Positions 46,537-56,203 of a stretch of DNA of 64,000 bases are shown here, piece after piece. The notes beneath the pieces were generated by a model that ran no database searches, was not told the DNA's origin, and saw only the letters and a program-made list of their open reading frames with translations. Position 1 is the first letter of the stretch. Each line of letters opens with the position of its first letter. The translations under genes and the position numbers were made by a program. The DNA comes from Janibacter sp. HTCC2649 (GTDB taxonomy: Bacteria; Actinomycetota; Actinomycetes; Actinomycetales; Dermatophilaceae): contig NZ_CH672413.1 in the NCBI RefSeq assembly GCF_000152705.1, positions 1,463,978-1,527,977 of the forward strand, written 5' to 3'.

Positions 46537-47567
46537 TGGCACGCTCCACGAGCGACTACGACGAGTCCGACGCCCGGATCCGGCCCAACAAGCGTGGCAG
46601 TCGTCCGCGGTCCAAGGACCGTCCGGCCCACCTTGATGCCGTCCCCGGCATGGTCATCGGCGTCGACCGTGGTCGCTACCACGTCCTCATGGAGCCCGGC
46701 ACCGGCCAGGAGCGCACGGTGACGGCCATGCGGGCACGCGAGCTCGGCCGCAAGGGCATCGTGGTCGGTGACGACGTCTTCCTCGTCGGTGACGTCTCCG
46801 GCAGCCCCGACGCACTGGCCCGCGTCGTGCGGGTGGGAGCCCGTCGAACCCTCCTGCGTCGCACGGCTGACGACACCGACCCGGTCGAGCGCGTCATCGT
46901 GTCCAACGCCGACCAGCTCGTCGTGGTCTGCGCACTGGCCAATCCCGAACCCCGACCGAGGCTCATCGACCGCTGCCTCGTCGCGGCCTACGACGCCGGC
47001 ATGTCTCCACTGCTGGCCCTCACCAAGGCAGACCTCGCGGACCCGGCTCCGTTCCTCGAGAACTACGCACCCCTCGAGGTGCCGAGCGTCATCACGGCAA
47101 CGACCGAGAGCGATGGCACCGACGGCCTGGAAGCCGTCCGGGACGCCCTGCGAGGACACGTCAGCGTCCTCGTCGGACACTCCGGAGTGGGCAAGTCCAC
47201 CCTCGTCAATGCCCTTGTCCCCAACGCCTATCGCGCCGTCGGCGTCGTCAATGACGTGACCGGACGCGGTCGTCACACCTCCACGTCCGCCGTGGCCCTG
47301 CGCCTGCCCGACGGCGACGGATGGGTCATCGACACTCCGGGCATCCGCTCCTTCGGCCTCGCCCACGTCGACCCCGAACGCATCGTCACGCACTTCCCCG
47401 AGCTCGAGGCGGGCACGGGCAACTGCCCCCGTGGGTGTTCGCACGACGAAGAGGAGTGCGCCCTGGACGAGTGGGTGGCCGACGGCCACGCCGGGCCGTC
47501 CGGCGTCTCGCGCCTCGAGTCGTTGCGCCGACTCCTGCGCACCCGCAACCCCCAGACCGGCGACTGA
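46536..47567 (+). CDS. rsgA: Ribosome small-subunit maturation GTPase RsgA
   Basis: 343 residues from ATG 46536 (TGATG with aroA). OB fold (MVIGVDRGRYHVLMEPGTGQ), circularly permuted GTPase with G4 LTKAD, G1 VGHSGVGKSTLVNALVPNAY and G3 DTPGIRSFGL, and a C-terminal zinc domain (CPRGCSHDEEECALDEW). It checks 30S maturation. Downstream there are two consecutive hairpins before the converging opp operon. Confidence 0.96.
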   Translation: MARSTSDYDESDARIRPNKRGSRPRSKDRPAHLDAVPGMVIGVDRGRYHVLMEPGTGQERTVTAMRARELGRKGIVVGDDVFLVGDVSGSPDALARVVRVGARRTLLRRTADDTDPVERVIVSNADQLVVVCALANPEPRPRLIDRCLVAAYDAGMSPLLALTKADLADPAPFLENYAPLEVPSVITATTESDGTDGLEAVRDALRGHVSVLVGHSGVGKSTLVNALVPNAYRAVGVVNDVTGRGRHTSTSAVALRLPDGDGWVIDTPGIRSFGLAHVDPERIVTHFPELEAGTGNCPRGCSHDEEECALDEWVADGHAGPSGVSRLESLRRLLRTRNPQTGD

Positions 47568-47578
47568 CCAACACGCAT

Positions 47579-47652
47579 CCCACTTCGTGCCCCGTACGGA
47601 CACGAAACACCAGCCGAGGCCCCTTCGCCGTCCGTGCGGGGCACGAAGTGGG
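47579..47652. repeat. Inverted repeat downstream of rsgA
   Basis: 23-nt arms (47579-47601 and 47630-47652) identical except one position, with a 28-nt loop. It is too long-looped for a typical terminator and may be a relic of an element or a protein site. Confidence 0.75.
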
Positions 47653-47670
47653 GTTCCCGCTCCAGACAAA

Positions 47671-47708
47671 AGGTATGCCGCCCGCTCTGGTGAGCGGGCG
47701 GCATACCT
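47671..47708. terminator. Terminator made of two inverted octamers
   Basis: Perfect 16-bp arms, AGGTATGCCGCCCGCT (47671-47686) and its complement (47693-47708), with a CTGGTG loop, between the converging rsgA and opp units. Both arms contain GTATGCCG. Confidence 0.88.
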
Positions 47709-47727
47709 CGTGCTGTGTGTCAGCGGA

Positions 47728-48951
47728 TCAGACGTTCGGGCCGGGCTTCTCGTTCGGCTCGTTGTCGATGACCCGGTGGGTGTCGTGCGGACGATCCAAC
47801 GGACCTTCCTCGCCCGTGGCGTGGGAACGCTCCGCCATGGTGGCGGCGTCTGCCGGGAGCACGCCGCCGTCCTCGTTGAACGCGTCTTGGTCGATGACGT
47901 CGGTCGACGCGAACCGCGTGTCCACCTCGACGTCGGAGACGTCGATCGTCTCGACGATGACCCGCGGCTCGGCGAACAGGCAGGCCGAACGGTGGGCTGC
48001 GACGCCGTCGGGACGGTCCACCAGCTCGGGGTCGTCGACCTTGCAGCTGTCCTGCGCCTTGAAGCACCGCGTGTGGAAGCGGCAGCCCGACGGCGGGTTC
48101 GCCGGCGACGGGACATCACCGGAGAGGACGATCTGCTCACGCTTGCCACGCATCGTCGGGTCTGGGACCGGAACCGCCGAGAGCAAGGCTTGCGTGTAGG
48201 GGTGCGTCGGCCGCTGGTAGATCTCTTCCTCGGTGCCGAGCTCGACCATGCGCCCGAGGTACATCACGCCGACGCGGTCGGAGATGTGACGGACGACGGA
48301 GAGGTCGTGCGCGATGAAGATGTAGGACAGGCCGAGCTCGTCCTGCAGCTTCTCCATGAGGTTGATGACCTGTGCCTGCACCGACACGTCGAGCGCAGAG
48401 ACCGGCTCGTCGCAGATGAGGACCTTGGGCCGCAGCGCAATGCCTCGGGCGATGCCGATGCGCTGACGCTGACCGCCCGAGAACTGGTGCGGGTAGCGGT
48501 TGATGTGCTCGGGGTTGAGCCCCACGAGGTCGAGCAGTTCCTTGACCGCAGCCTTGCGTCCACCCTTGGGCAGGACATCGGGGTGGATCTCGAACGGCTC
48601 GCCGATGATGTCGCCGACCGTCTTGCGCGGGTTGAGCGACGTGTAGGGGTCCTGGAACACGATCTGGATGTCGCGACGCACCTTGCGCATCGCGGATCCG
48701 CTCTGTGAGTACATGTCGACACCGTCGAAGTTCACGGTGCCCGACGTGGGCTCCTCGAGTCGCATGAGCACCCGACCCAGGGTGGACTTGCCACAGCCGG
48801 ACTCGCCCACGATGCCGAGCGTCTCGCCGCGGTTCAGCTCGAACGAGACACCGTCAACGGCCTTGACGTGACCAGTCGTCGTACGCAGGACACCACCCTT
48901 GATCGGGTAGTGCTTGAACAGGTTGTCAGCCTTGAGGATGACGTCAGCCAT
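47728..48951 (-). CDS. oppF: Oligopeptide ABC transporter ATP-binding protein (OppF/DppF type)
   Basis: 407 residues from ATG 48951. Walker [21 protein letters not shown], signature [20 protein letters not shown], Walker [19 protein letters not shown], and the OppF-type [20 protein letters not shown] with [15 protein letters not shown]-terminal extension of about 75 residues is negatively charged and not conserved. Overlaps oppD by 8 nt. Confidence 0.94.
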   Translation of the reverse strand: MADVILKADNLFKHYPIKGGVLRTTTGHVKAVDGVSFELNRGETLGIVGESGCGKSTLGRVLMRLEEPTSGTVNFDGVDMYSQSGSAMRKVRRDIQIVFQDPYTSLNPRKTVGDIIGEPFEIHPDVLPKGGRKAAVKELLDLVGLNPEHINRYPHQFSGGQRQRIGIARGIALRPKVLICDEPVSALDVSVQAQVINLMEKLQDELGLSYIFIAHDLSVVRHISDRVGVMYLGRMVELGTEEEIYQRPTHPYTQALLSAVPVPDPTMRGKREQIVLSGDVPSPANPPSGCRFHTRCFKAQDSCKVDDPELVDRPDGVAAHRSACLFAEPRVIVETIDVSDVEVDTRFASTDVIDQDAFNEDGGVLPADAATMAERSHATGEEGPLDRPHDTHRVIDNEPNEKPGPNV

Positions 48952-49978
48952 TGAGGACCTCCTCGGCGAAGTGGCAGGCGGACTGCTGCTGACCGACACG
49001 GCGCAGAGCCGGCTCGTCGGTGCGGCAGATGTCCTGGGCCATGCGGCAACGCGGGTTGAATGCGCACCCCTGCGGGATGCGGGTGAGGTTGGGCGGGAGA
49101 CCACCGATGGCCGCCAGCGTCTGGCCCTTCTGGTCCAGACGCGGGATCGACTCGAGCAGACCACGCGTGTAGGGGTGCGCCGGGTGGGCGTAGAGGTCCT
49201 CGATGCCTGCCTGCGCAACGATGCGACCGGCATACATGACCGCTGCGCGGTCGGCGACATCCGCCACGACACCGAGGTCGTGGGTGATGAGGATGAGGCC
49301 CATCTGGCGCTCCTCCTGGAGCTCAGCGAGCAGGGCCATGATCTGCGCCTGGACGGTCACGTCGAGCGCGGTGGTCGGCTCGTCGGCGATGAGCACCGCC
49401 GGGTCGAGGGCAATGGCCATGGCGATCATGATGCGCTGACGCATACCGCCCGAGAACTGGTGCGGGTAGTTCTTGACCCGCTCCTTGGCTCCGGGGATGG
49501 CGACACGCTCCATGAGGCGGACGGCCTGGGCGTAGGCGTCCGACTTGTTCATGCCCCGGTGCTGCCGGAACATCTCACCGATCTGCCACCCGACCGGGAA
49601 GGTCGGGTTGAGCGAGCTCAGAGCGTCCTGGAAGATGATCGAGATCTCCGGGCCGCGCGACTTGCGCCGCTCCTCCTCGGGCATCGTCAGGAGGTCATGG
49701 CCGCAGTAGCGGATGGCCCCTGACGGGATGACGGCCGGCGGCATGTCGAGGATGCCCATGATCGCCTGAGCGGTCACGGACTTGCCCGAGCCGGACTCAC
49801 CGAGGATCGCGAGGGTCTCGCCCTGACGCAGGTCGAACGAGACGCCGTTGATCGCCTTGGCGACGCCCTCGGAGGTGTGGAACTCGACGAAGAGGTTGTC
49901 GACCTCGAGCAGGAGACCGTCGGAGTCGGGCTTGTAGCTCGACTCCGGAACGGCGGACTTCTGGGTGGTGGTGGTCAC
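48944..49978 (-). CDS. oppD: Oligopeptide ABC transporter ATP-binding protein (OppD/DppD type)
   Basis: 344 residues from GTG 49978, 7 nt after AGGAGGAG. Walker [21 protein letters not shown], signature [20 protein letters not shown], Walker [19 protein letters not shown], and the Cys cluster [14 protein letters not shown]...C for a possible Fe-S site. It is the partner of OppF. Confidence 0.95.
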   Translation of the reverse strand: MTTTTQKSAVPESSYKPDSDGLLLEVDNLFVEFHTSEGVAKAINGVSFDLRQGETLAILGESGSGKSVTAQAIMGILDMPPAVIPSGAIRYCGHDLLTMPEEERRKSRGPEISIIFQDALSSLNPTFPVGWQIGEMFRQHRGMNKSDAYAQAVRLMERVAIPGAKERVKNYPHQFSGGMRQRIMIAMAIALDPAVLIADEPTTALDVTVQAQIMALLAELQEERQMGLILITHDLGVVADVADRAAVMYAGRIVAQAGIEDLYAHPAHPYTRGLLESIPRLDQKGQTLAAIGGLPPNLTRIPQGCAFNPRCRMAQDICRTDEPALRRVGQQQSACHFAEEVLNG

Positions 49979-49994
49979 TTGTGGCTCCTCCTGC

Positions 49995-50915
49995 TCATCG
50001 AGACTTCGGGTCGAAAGCGTCACGCACGGCATCGCCGAGCAGGATGAACGCCAGGACCGCGAGGCTGAGGAACAGACTGGGGAAGAAGAGAACGTGCGGG
50101 TACGTACGGATCGCACTCAGCGCGTCGCTGATCGCGACACCCCAGGAGATCGCCGGGTAGGTCAACCCGATCCCCAGGAACGACAGGGTCGCCTCGGCCA
50201 CGATGAACGCGCCGAGGTTGATCGTCGTGACAACGATCGCCGGCGCGAGCGCGTTGGGCAGGATGTGCGACCGGATGATCCGCCACGGGCTCGCACCCAG
50301 GGCGCGAGCAGCGAGGACGTACTCGTTGGGCTTGACCTGCAGGACGCTTGAGCGCATGAGGCGGGCAATCGAGGGCCACCCGAAGATCGTCAGCGTGAGC
50401 ACGACCTTGCCGACCACCACGAAGTAGTTCGTGTCCGGCTTGTTGGGGAAGCTCGCCATGAAGAGGATGCCGCCGAGGAGCAGCGGGATCGCGAAGAAGA
50501 TGTCCGTGACACGCGAGGTCAGGGAGTCCAGCCAGCCGCCGTAGAAGCCTGCGACGACGCCGATGACGCCGCCGACGATGAGCGTCGCCAGTGACGTCAG
50601 GACTCCGACGATGATCGACGCGCGGGCACCGTAGATCGTGCGCGCGTAGATGTCGTAGCCCTGGGTGTCGGTGCCGAACCAGTGGGAACCGCTGGGCCGG
50701 TCGCGCACATTGTTGATGTCGCCGAACGTCGGGTCGGTCCTGGTGAACAGCGACGGCCAGATCGCCATGAGGACGAACAGCCCGATGAGCGTGACCGAGA
50801 TCCAGAACATCTTGTTCTTGCGCAGCGAGCGCCAGGCGTCCTGGGCGAGCGAGCGAGCCTCGCCCACGTCGTCGGCAGCTCCGGGCTGGACGGTGGCAGC
50901 GATGGTGTCAGTCAT
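49995..50915 (-). CDS. oppC: Oligopeptide ABC transporter permease (OppC type)
   Basis: 306 residues. N-terminal OppC_N segment MFWISVTLIGLFVLMAIWPS and HWFGTDTQGYDIYARTIYGA, then the BPD transport fold with YVLAARALGASPWRIIRSHI (EAA loop) and LPNALAPAIVVTTINLGAFI. It overlaps oppB by 8 nt and is 16 nt before oppD. Confidence 0.96.
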   Translation of the reverse strand: MTDTIAATVQPGAADDVGEARSLAQDAWRSLRKNKMFWISVTLIGLFVLMAIWPSLFTRTDPTFGDINNVRDRPSGSHWFGTDTQGYDIYARTIYGARASIIVGVLTSLATLIVGGVIGVVAGFYGGWLDSLTSRVTDIFFAIPLLLGGILFMASFPNKPDTNYFVVVGKVVLTLTIFGWPSIARLMRSSVLQVKPNEYVLAARALGASPWRIIRSHILPNALAPAIVVTTINLGAFIVAEATLSFLGIGLTYPAISWGVAISDALSAIRTYPHVLFFPSLFLSLAVLAFILLGDAVRDAFDPKSR

Positions 50916-51837
50916 GGCTGATCCTCGGGTCGAGCACGCCGTAGAGCAGGTCGACGAGCAGGTTGACGAGCAGGTACACGATGACGAGCACGGTCACCGC
51001 AGAGACGACGGCGACACCGTCGCGGGAGTTGATGCCCTTCCAGATGTAGCCACCCACTCCCTGGATGTTGAAGATGCGCTCGGTCACGATGGCACCGCCG
51101 AGGAGGCCACCGAAGTCAGCACCGATGAAGGTGACGACCGGGATGAGGGAGTTGCGCAGGGTGTGGACCCCGACCGCTCGCGTCCTCGTCAGACCCTTGG
51201 CCGCCGCCGTGCGCACGTAGTCCGCACGCAGGTTCTCCACGAGGTTGGTCCTCGTGAGTCGTGCGACGTAGGCGATGGACAGCGAGCCGAGCACGAAGGC
51301 CGGCAGGATCAGGGAGGCGGTCGGCGCATCCAGGCTGGGCACGGTGGGTTCAACGATCCCCCACTTGATGCCGACCAGGTACTGCAGGAAGACGCCGATG
51401 ACGAACACGGGGATGGAGATGACGAACAGCGTGCTCACCGTGACGAGGTTGTCGATGAACCTGCCTTTTCGCACGCCTGCGAGGACACCGGCGAGCACGC
51501 CGATGATCGTCTCGAACAGGATCGCCATGATGGCGAGGCGGCCCGTGATGGTGTAGCGCTTGGCCAGGTCCTCCTTGACGGGGATCCCGTAGTAGTTCGT
51601 ACCGAGGTCGCCCTGGACGAACTTGCCAAGGTACTTGCCGTACTGCACGGGCAGCGAGTCATTGAGGTTGTGTTCCTCGCGGAACTTTGCAACATACTCC
51701 GCCGAGCACGGGCGTTCGCCGCACTTGCCGGAGGTCGGGTCTCCGGGCAGGGCGAAGACCATGACGAAAATGATGAAGGTTGCTCCCAGAACCACCGGGA
51801 TCATCTGCAGCAGTCGTCTGACGATGTACTTGCCCAT
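50908..51837 (-). CDS. oppB: Oligopeptide ABC transporter permease (OppB type)
   Basis: 309 residues: IVRRLLQMIPVVLGATFIIF opening, periplasmic loop with DPTSGKCGERPCSAEYVAKF, and EAA loop DYVRTAAAKGLTRTRAVGVH. The Cys-containing loop (CGERPC) may form a disulfide. It is preceded by a 281-nt gap with a hairpin that separates it from oppA. Confidence 0.95.
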   Translation of the reverse strand: MGKYIVRRLLQMIPVVLGATFIIFVMVFALPGDPTSGKCGERPCSAEYVAKFREEHNLNDSLPVQYGKYLGKFVQGDLGTNYYGIPVKEDLAKRYTITGRLAIMAILFETIIGVLAGVLAGVRKGRFIDNLVTVSTLFVISIPVFVIGVFLQYLVGIKWGIVEPTVPSLDAPTASLILPAFVLGSLSIAYVARLTRTNLVENLRADYVRTAAAKGLTRTRAVGVHTLRNSLIPVVTFIGADFGGLLGGAIVTERIFNIQGVGGYIWKGINSRDGVAVVSAVTVLVIVYLLVNLLVDLLYGVLDPRISHD

Positions 51838-52118
51838 GTCACCTCCTGTGTCACAGTCGGCCCGTTCCGTGGTAACGGACGGGCGCGGCGAGACGGCATC
51901 CGCGCGTCTCGTGAAGTCTGATAGTGGCCTCGTGGGCCAGCCAGACCTGCAACATACCTGACGCCTGATGGGCGGTGAGGCGGGTCACACATCTGGGGGG
52001 CGAAGGGGCCCCACACCGAGGGTCTTGACCCCCGGCATGCGGTCGGCCTGCCGGCGAAAAGCCGGCAGGCCGACAGCCTGCTGTATGTCGGGTCAGGTGC
52101 TCACCCGACACGCGGGAG
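51838..52118. other. Gap between oppA and oppB
   Basis: 281 nt containing the hairpin listed next and, upstream of oppB, a GC-rich leader (GGGGCCCC near 52008). No ORF or RNA gene is evident. Confidence 0.5.
52042..52074 (-). terminator. Hairpin downstream of oppA
   Basis: Perfect 14-bp stem (52042-52055 with 52061-52074) and GAAAA loop, 45 nt beyond the oppA stop. No U tract follows, so it may be partial, letting less transcript reach oppBCDF. Confidence 0.75.
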
Positions 52119-53768
52119 TCACTTCAGCGAGATGCTTGCGTAGTCAGGCACACCGAAGGGCGTGACCTTGACGTTGGTGACCTTGTCGGACCAACCCATG
52201 GTGGTGGTGGAGTACCACAGCGGGATGGAGGCCATGTCGTCAGACAGGATCTGCTCGGCCTCCTGGTAGATCTTGTTCGATGCGGCAGCGTCGGTGGCCG
52301 CAGCGGCCTCCTTGAGCTTGGCGTCGAACGCGGGGTTGTTGTAGTCACCGTCGTTGGACGAGGCGCCCTTGCCGTAGATCGGCGTGAGGAAGTTCTCGAT
52401 CGACGGGTAGTCCATCTGCCAACCGGTACGGAACATGCCCGTCATCTTCCGGTCGTGGATCTGCTTGCGGAACGTGGAGAAGTCCACGACTCCGGTGGCG
52501 ACACAGTTCACACCGAGCGCCTGCTTGATGCTGTTGCAGGTGGCCTCGGTCCACTCCTTGTGCGACGAGTCAGCGTTGTAGGAGAGGGTGATCTGCTTGC
52601 CCTTGAAGCCACCAGCGGCCTCGAGTGCAGCCTTGGCCTTGGCCGGGTCATAGACACAGGACTCGCCACAGACGTCCTTCTTGTAGCCGTCAACGACTGG
52701 GGAGACCCAACCGGTGGCCGGCTGGCGCGTTCCGTTGAAGATGGCCTTGATGATGGCCTCACGGTTGATCGCCATGGAGATGGCCTTGCGGATCGCCGGC
52801 GGGTAGTTGGGGTCAACTGCCGTCGGGGCCGTGGTGATCGTCTGGATGACGCCGACCGGCTTCTGGAGGTTGCGGTCCGGAAGGTCGGTCTTGTACTTGT
52901 CGTCGATCTGGGCGCTGGCCGGGACCTCGTCGGTCACGTCGAGCTGGTTCGCCTGGACGTCGGCGTAGGCAGCACCGCTGTCCTGGTAGATCTTGAACGT
53001 GATGTTGTCGACGTTGCCCTTCTTGGCTCCGCTGTAGTCCGCGAACTTCGAGAGCTTGATCTCGGCGTTCTTGGTCCAGCTGTCGAGCTTGTAGGGACCA
53101 GCAGCGATCGGCTTGTCACCGAAGGCCTTGGGGTCCGTGAAGAAGGAGTCGGGCTGCGGCGCGAAGGCCGTGTAGCCGAGGCGAACCGGAAGGTTCGAGA
53201 CCTTGTCGGTCGTCTTGATCGTGAAGGTGCTGTCGTCGACGACCTTGAGACCGGTCATCTCCTTGGCCTTGGGGGCGGGCGCCTTCTGGGGACCGTCAGC
53301 GTCCGGGTCCTCGGACTGCAGGTCGCCGTAGCCCTCGATCGGCTCGAAGAAGTAGGAACCGAGCTGGGCGTTGGGCCCGTAAGCGGTGTAGTTCCACGCG
53401 TCAACGAAGTTCTTGGCCTTGACGACAGTGCCGTCCTGGAACTTGTAGTCCTTCTTGAGCTTGACCGTGAAGTTCTGGTTGTCCGTGGTCTCGATCGACT
53501 CCGCGATGTCGTTCTCGGGAGCGGCCGTCTCAACGTTGTACTTGACGAGCTTGGCCGTGATGACGTCGAGCACGTTGCCACCGCAGGTCTCGGACGTGTT
53601 GCCCGCGATCAGGGGGTTCTCGGGGTTGCAGCCACGAACGGAGATGGATCCGCCAGTCTTGGCGGTCGTGTCAGTCTTCGTGTCGTCGCCGCCGCCGCCG
53701 CAGCCTGCGAGAAGCAGGGCTGCCGCCGAAATACCGGCAACGGCCACCGTGCGAGTGGTTCCTCGCAT
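52119..53768 (-). CDS. oppA: Oligopeptide/dipeptide-binding lipoprotein (OppA/DppA type)
   Basis: 549 residues from ATG 53768, 7 nt after AGGAGG. A signal peptide ends in the lipobox LLLAGC (Cys23). SBP family 5 features include NFTVKLKKDYKFQDGTVVKA and ALEAAGGFKGKQITLSYNAD. The mature protein binds peptides outside the membrane and delivers them to OppBCDF. It is first in the operon but lies 281 nt from oppB. Confidence 0.95.
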   Translation of the reverse strand: MRGTTRTVAVAGISAAALLLAGCGGGGDDTKTDTTAKTGGSISVRGCNPENPLIAGNTSETCGGNVLDVITAKLVKYNVETAAPENDIAESIETTDNQNFTVKLKKDYKFQDGTVVKAKNFVDAWNYTAYGPNAQLGSYFFEPIEGYGDLQSEDPDADGPQKAPAPKAKEMTGLKVVDDSTFTIKTTDKVSNLPVRLGYTAFAPQPDSFFTDPKAFGDKPIAAGPYKLDSWTKNAEIKLSKFADYSGAKKGNVDNITFKIYQDSGAAYADVQANQLDVTDEVPASAQIDDKYKTDLPDRNLQKPVGVIQTITTAPTAVDPNYPPAIRKAISMAINREAIIKAIFNGTRQPATGWVSPVVDGYKKDVCGESCVYDPAKAKAALEAAGGFKGKQITLSYNADSSHKEWTEATCNSIKQALGVNCVATGVVDFSTFRKQIHDRKMTGMFRTGWQMDYPSIENFLTPIYGKGASSNDGDYNNPAFDAKLKEAAAATDAAASNKIYQEAEQILSDDMASIPLWYSTTTMGWSDKVTNVKVTPFGVPDYASISLK

Positions 53769-53955
53769 GGATGTCCTCCTACGTGTAGAGCCGTCCCAGG
53801 GAAAGTGAACGGACATCAAGTGAGAGCCGGTCCCGGTCGGGTGGCCCCCGCATGCCCCGGAAGGGCACGCGGTCCCCATGAAAGACCACAAGTGCGACTC
53901 GCGGGAGAGGCGTGACCGACCCGAGACCCGATTGTGACCGTCGCGAGCGGCTACG

Positions 53956-54747
53956 GTGACGGACGTGCCGACCTATGACGACGACCTGCGACTTGCCCAT
54001 GTCCTCGCGGACGCCGTCGAGCGAGTGACCGTCTCGCGCTTTCGCGCTGAGGATCTGCACGTCGAGTCCAAGCCGGATCTCACCCTCGTGAGCGACGCGG
54101 ATCGCAGCGCCGAGGAACTCGTCCGCTCGCAGCTCAAGCGGACCCGTCCACGAGACGCCGTCATCGGCGAGGAGATGGAGAACACGGGACACGGACCGCG
54201 CCAGTGGGTGATCGACCCGATCGACGGCACCCACAACTTCGTGCGCGGCGTCCCCGTGTGGGGCACCCTCATCGGGCTCATCGACGACGGCAAGCCCGTG
54301 CTGGGTCTGGTCGCCGCTCCCGCCCTGAACCGCCGGTGGTGGGCGGCCCTGGGCAGCGGCGCATGGGTCGGCCGCAGCCTGACCTCGGCGAAGCGCATGA
54401 GCGTCTCGAAGGTCTCCCGGATCAGCGACGCCTCGCTGTCCTACAGCTCGGCGTCCTCGTGGGAGGCGGTCGGCCGACAGCAGGCGTTCCTCGACCTCGC
54501 CCGTGACTGCTGGCGTGAACGCGCCTACGGCGACTTCTGGTCCTACATGCTCCTCGCCGAAGGTGCGGTCGACATCGCCGCCGAGCCGGAGCTCAACCTG
54601 CACGACATGGTGGCGCTCGTCCCGATCGTCACCGAGGCCGGCGGCCGCTTCACCTCACTGCAGGGTGTGGACGGTCCCTTCGGAGGCAACGCCGTGGCGA
54701 CCAATGGCCTCCTGCACGACGAGGTCCTGGCCCGCATAGGTCTGTGA
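53956..54747 (+). CDS. hisN: Inositol-monophosphatase-family phosphatase, likely histidinol-phosphatase
   Basis: 263 residues from GTG 53956 (GTG 53965 is an alternative). Metal motifs IGEEMEN and WVIDPIDGTHNFVRGVPVWG; the final motif is GDFWSYMLLAEGAVDIAAEP, with DIAAE replacing the usual WDxAA. Length and arrangement match actinobacterial HisN that replaces the HisB phosphatase. No other his gene is near, so the role is inferred from family. Confidence 0.85.
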   Translation: MTDVPTYDDDLRLAHVLADAVERVTVSRFRAEDLHVESKPDLTLVSDADRSAEELVRSQLKRTRPRDAVIGEEMENTGHGPRQWVIDPIDGTHNFVRGVPVWGTLIGLIDDGKPVLGLVAAPALNRRWWAALGSGAWVGRSLTSAKRMSVSKVSRISDASLSYSSASSWEAVGRQQAFLDLARDCWRERAYGDFWSYMLLAEGAVDIAAEPELNLHDMVALVPIVTEAGGRFTSLQGVDGPFGGNAVATNGLLHDEVLARIGL

Positions 54748-54765
54748 CCGCAACGACACCACTGG

Positions 54766-56124
54766 TCAGTTGGGCACGACCTTCACAGGGCCGAGATCGA
54801 GGGCCTCGATGCCGTCACGAAGCTCTGCCGCATCACCGACGACGATGATGACCCACTCCCCCGTGACGACATCGCTGTATGCCGTCGTGAGACGTGCGTT
54901 GTCGAGTTCTCCCATGCGGGTCAGGGTGGTCGTCTGGAAGTCGAGCGGGAGCCCCTCGATCGCGAGGGCCGACGCCTCGTCCGCCACCGCGTCGGCCGTG
55001 GCGTAGCGCCCCGGAGCGGTCTGCACCACGTAGTCGACGCCCGCGCGAATCTCCCTGTCGGAGAAGCCATTTCGCGCCTCACCCAAGATCTCGACAAGGA
55101 GTCGCAAGGCGTCGACCGTGGCGTCGGCTCGCACGGATCCTGCGGTGATGAAGGACCCTCCGCGTGCGCGCGGCCGGAAGCTCGCGCGGATGCCGTAGGT
55201 GTATCCCTTGTCCTCTCTCAGGACCGCGTCCACGCGAGCGCTCGGGGAGCCGCCGACGATGAACGAGAGCACCGGGTAGGGGTCCCAGCCGGTGTCGATC
55301 GAGCGGTCGGGACCAGGTGCCGCGACGGACAGCTCGCTCTGGACCGAGCCCGGGCGATCGACGAGGACGACGCGGGTCGCTCCTCCCGTGGCCACTGGCG
55401 GGCGCGCGGGAGTCGCCTGGACGTGGTCGGGGTTGACCCAGCCGCCCAACCCCTCGGTCACGACCTGCGCAACGTCGACGTCAGCGAGGTCCCCGGCGAT
55501 GACGAGAGTGGCACCCAGTGGGCCCACGTGGGCACGGTGGAAGGCGACGACATCGTCGCGCGACATCGCCCCGATGGAGTCCGGCGTGCCAGCGGTGGGC
55601 CGCGAGGCGCGCTCGGTCGGTGCCCACAGGTTGGCCGTGAGTTCGCGCGCGCCACGGTGGGGAGCGGACGCACGCTCCTGTTCGATCTCGGCGAGGCGGC
55701 TGCGCAGGATGCGTCGCACCTCGGGCTCGGGGAAGACCGGTTCGGCCAGCGCCTGGCGCATGAGATCCAGGGCCGCGGGCAGGAACCGTTGCGGCACATC
55801 GACATCCACCGTCAGTGCACCGTCGGTGACCGATGCGCCAAGCACCATCCCGGTGCGCTCCATCAGCTCGGCGAACTCGTCGCTCGAGTGACGCGCCGTG
55901 CCCTCGTCGAGCAGCCGGGCCGTCATCGCGGCCACGCCCTCTCGGTCAGCGGGTTCGTCGGCCAGGGACAGGGGCACGACGAGACGCACGGAGATGACGT
56001 ACTGGCCGGGAACGGCATACGAAAGAAGTCGTATGCCGTTGTCCGTCACCGACTCGTCGGGCAGCGGGAAGGCCCAGGCCTCGGGTGGGGCGACGTCGGG
56101 CCTGGGGACTGTGGGGGTGATCAT
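54766..56124 (-). CDS. M16-family peptidase-like subunit without the zinc motif
   Basis: 452 residues from ATG 56124. It resembles the C-terminal-type partner of M16B heterodimers (VSVRLVVPLSLADEPADREG; LREDKGYTYGIRASFRPRAR), but the HxxEH zinc motif is absent at the expected position (AAMTARLLDEGTARHSSDEF). It should serve as the non-catalytic, substrate-binding half for the neighbouring gene. Two octamers in opposite orientation inside it (56013 and 56031) encode Asn-Gly-Ile-Arg and Ser-Tyr-Ala with rare ATA and TAT codons. Confidence 0.9.
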   Translation of the reverse strand: MITPTVPRPDVAPPEAWAFPLPDESVTDNGIRLLSYAVPGQYVISVRLVVPLSLADEPADREGVAAMTARLLDEGTARHSSDEFAELMERTGMVLGASVTDGALTVDVDVPQRFLPAALDLMRQALAEPVFPEPEVRRILRSRLAEIEQERASAPHRGARELTANLWAPTERASRPTAGTPDSIGAMSRDDVVAFHRAHVGPLGATLVIAGDLADVDVAQVVTEGLGGWVNPDHVQATPARPPVATGGATRVVLVDRPGSVQSELSVAAPGPDRSIDTGWDPYPVLSFIVGGSPSARVDAVLREDKGYTYGIRASFRPRARGGSFITAGSVRADATVDALRLLVEILGEARNGFSDREIRAGVDYVVQTAPGRYATADAVADEASALAIEGLPLDFQTTTLTRMGELDNARLTTAYSDVVTGEWVIIVVGDAAELRDGIEALDLGPVKVVPN

Positions 56125-56203
56125 CGGGGTCCTCGCAAAGTATCGGAGTCGGGTCCCATGCTCTGCATGGGCCGGAGGAGCGCAGAACTTTGTGGGGTGA
56201 TGC

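Noticed and set aside
49440-49447. Near-octamer GCATACCG at 49440 and CTATGCCG near 6663
   Set aside because: One mismatch from the octamer; not counted.
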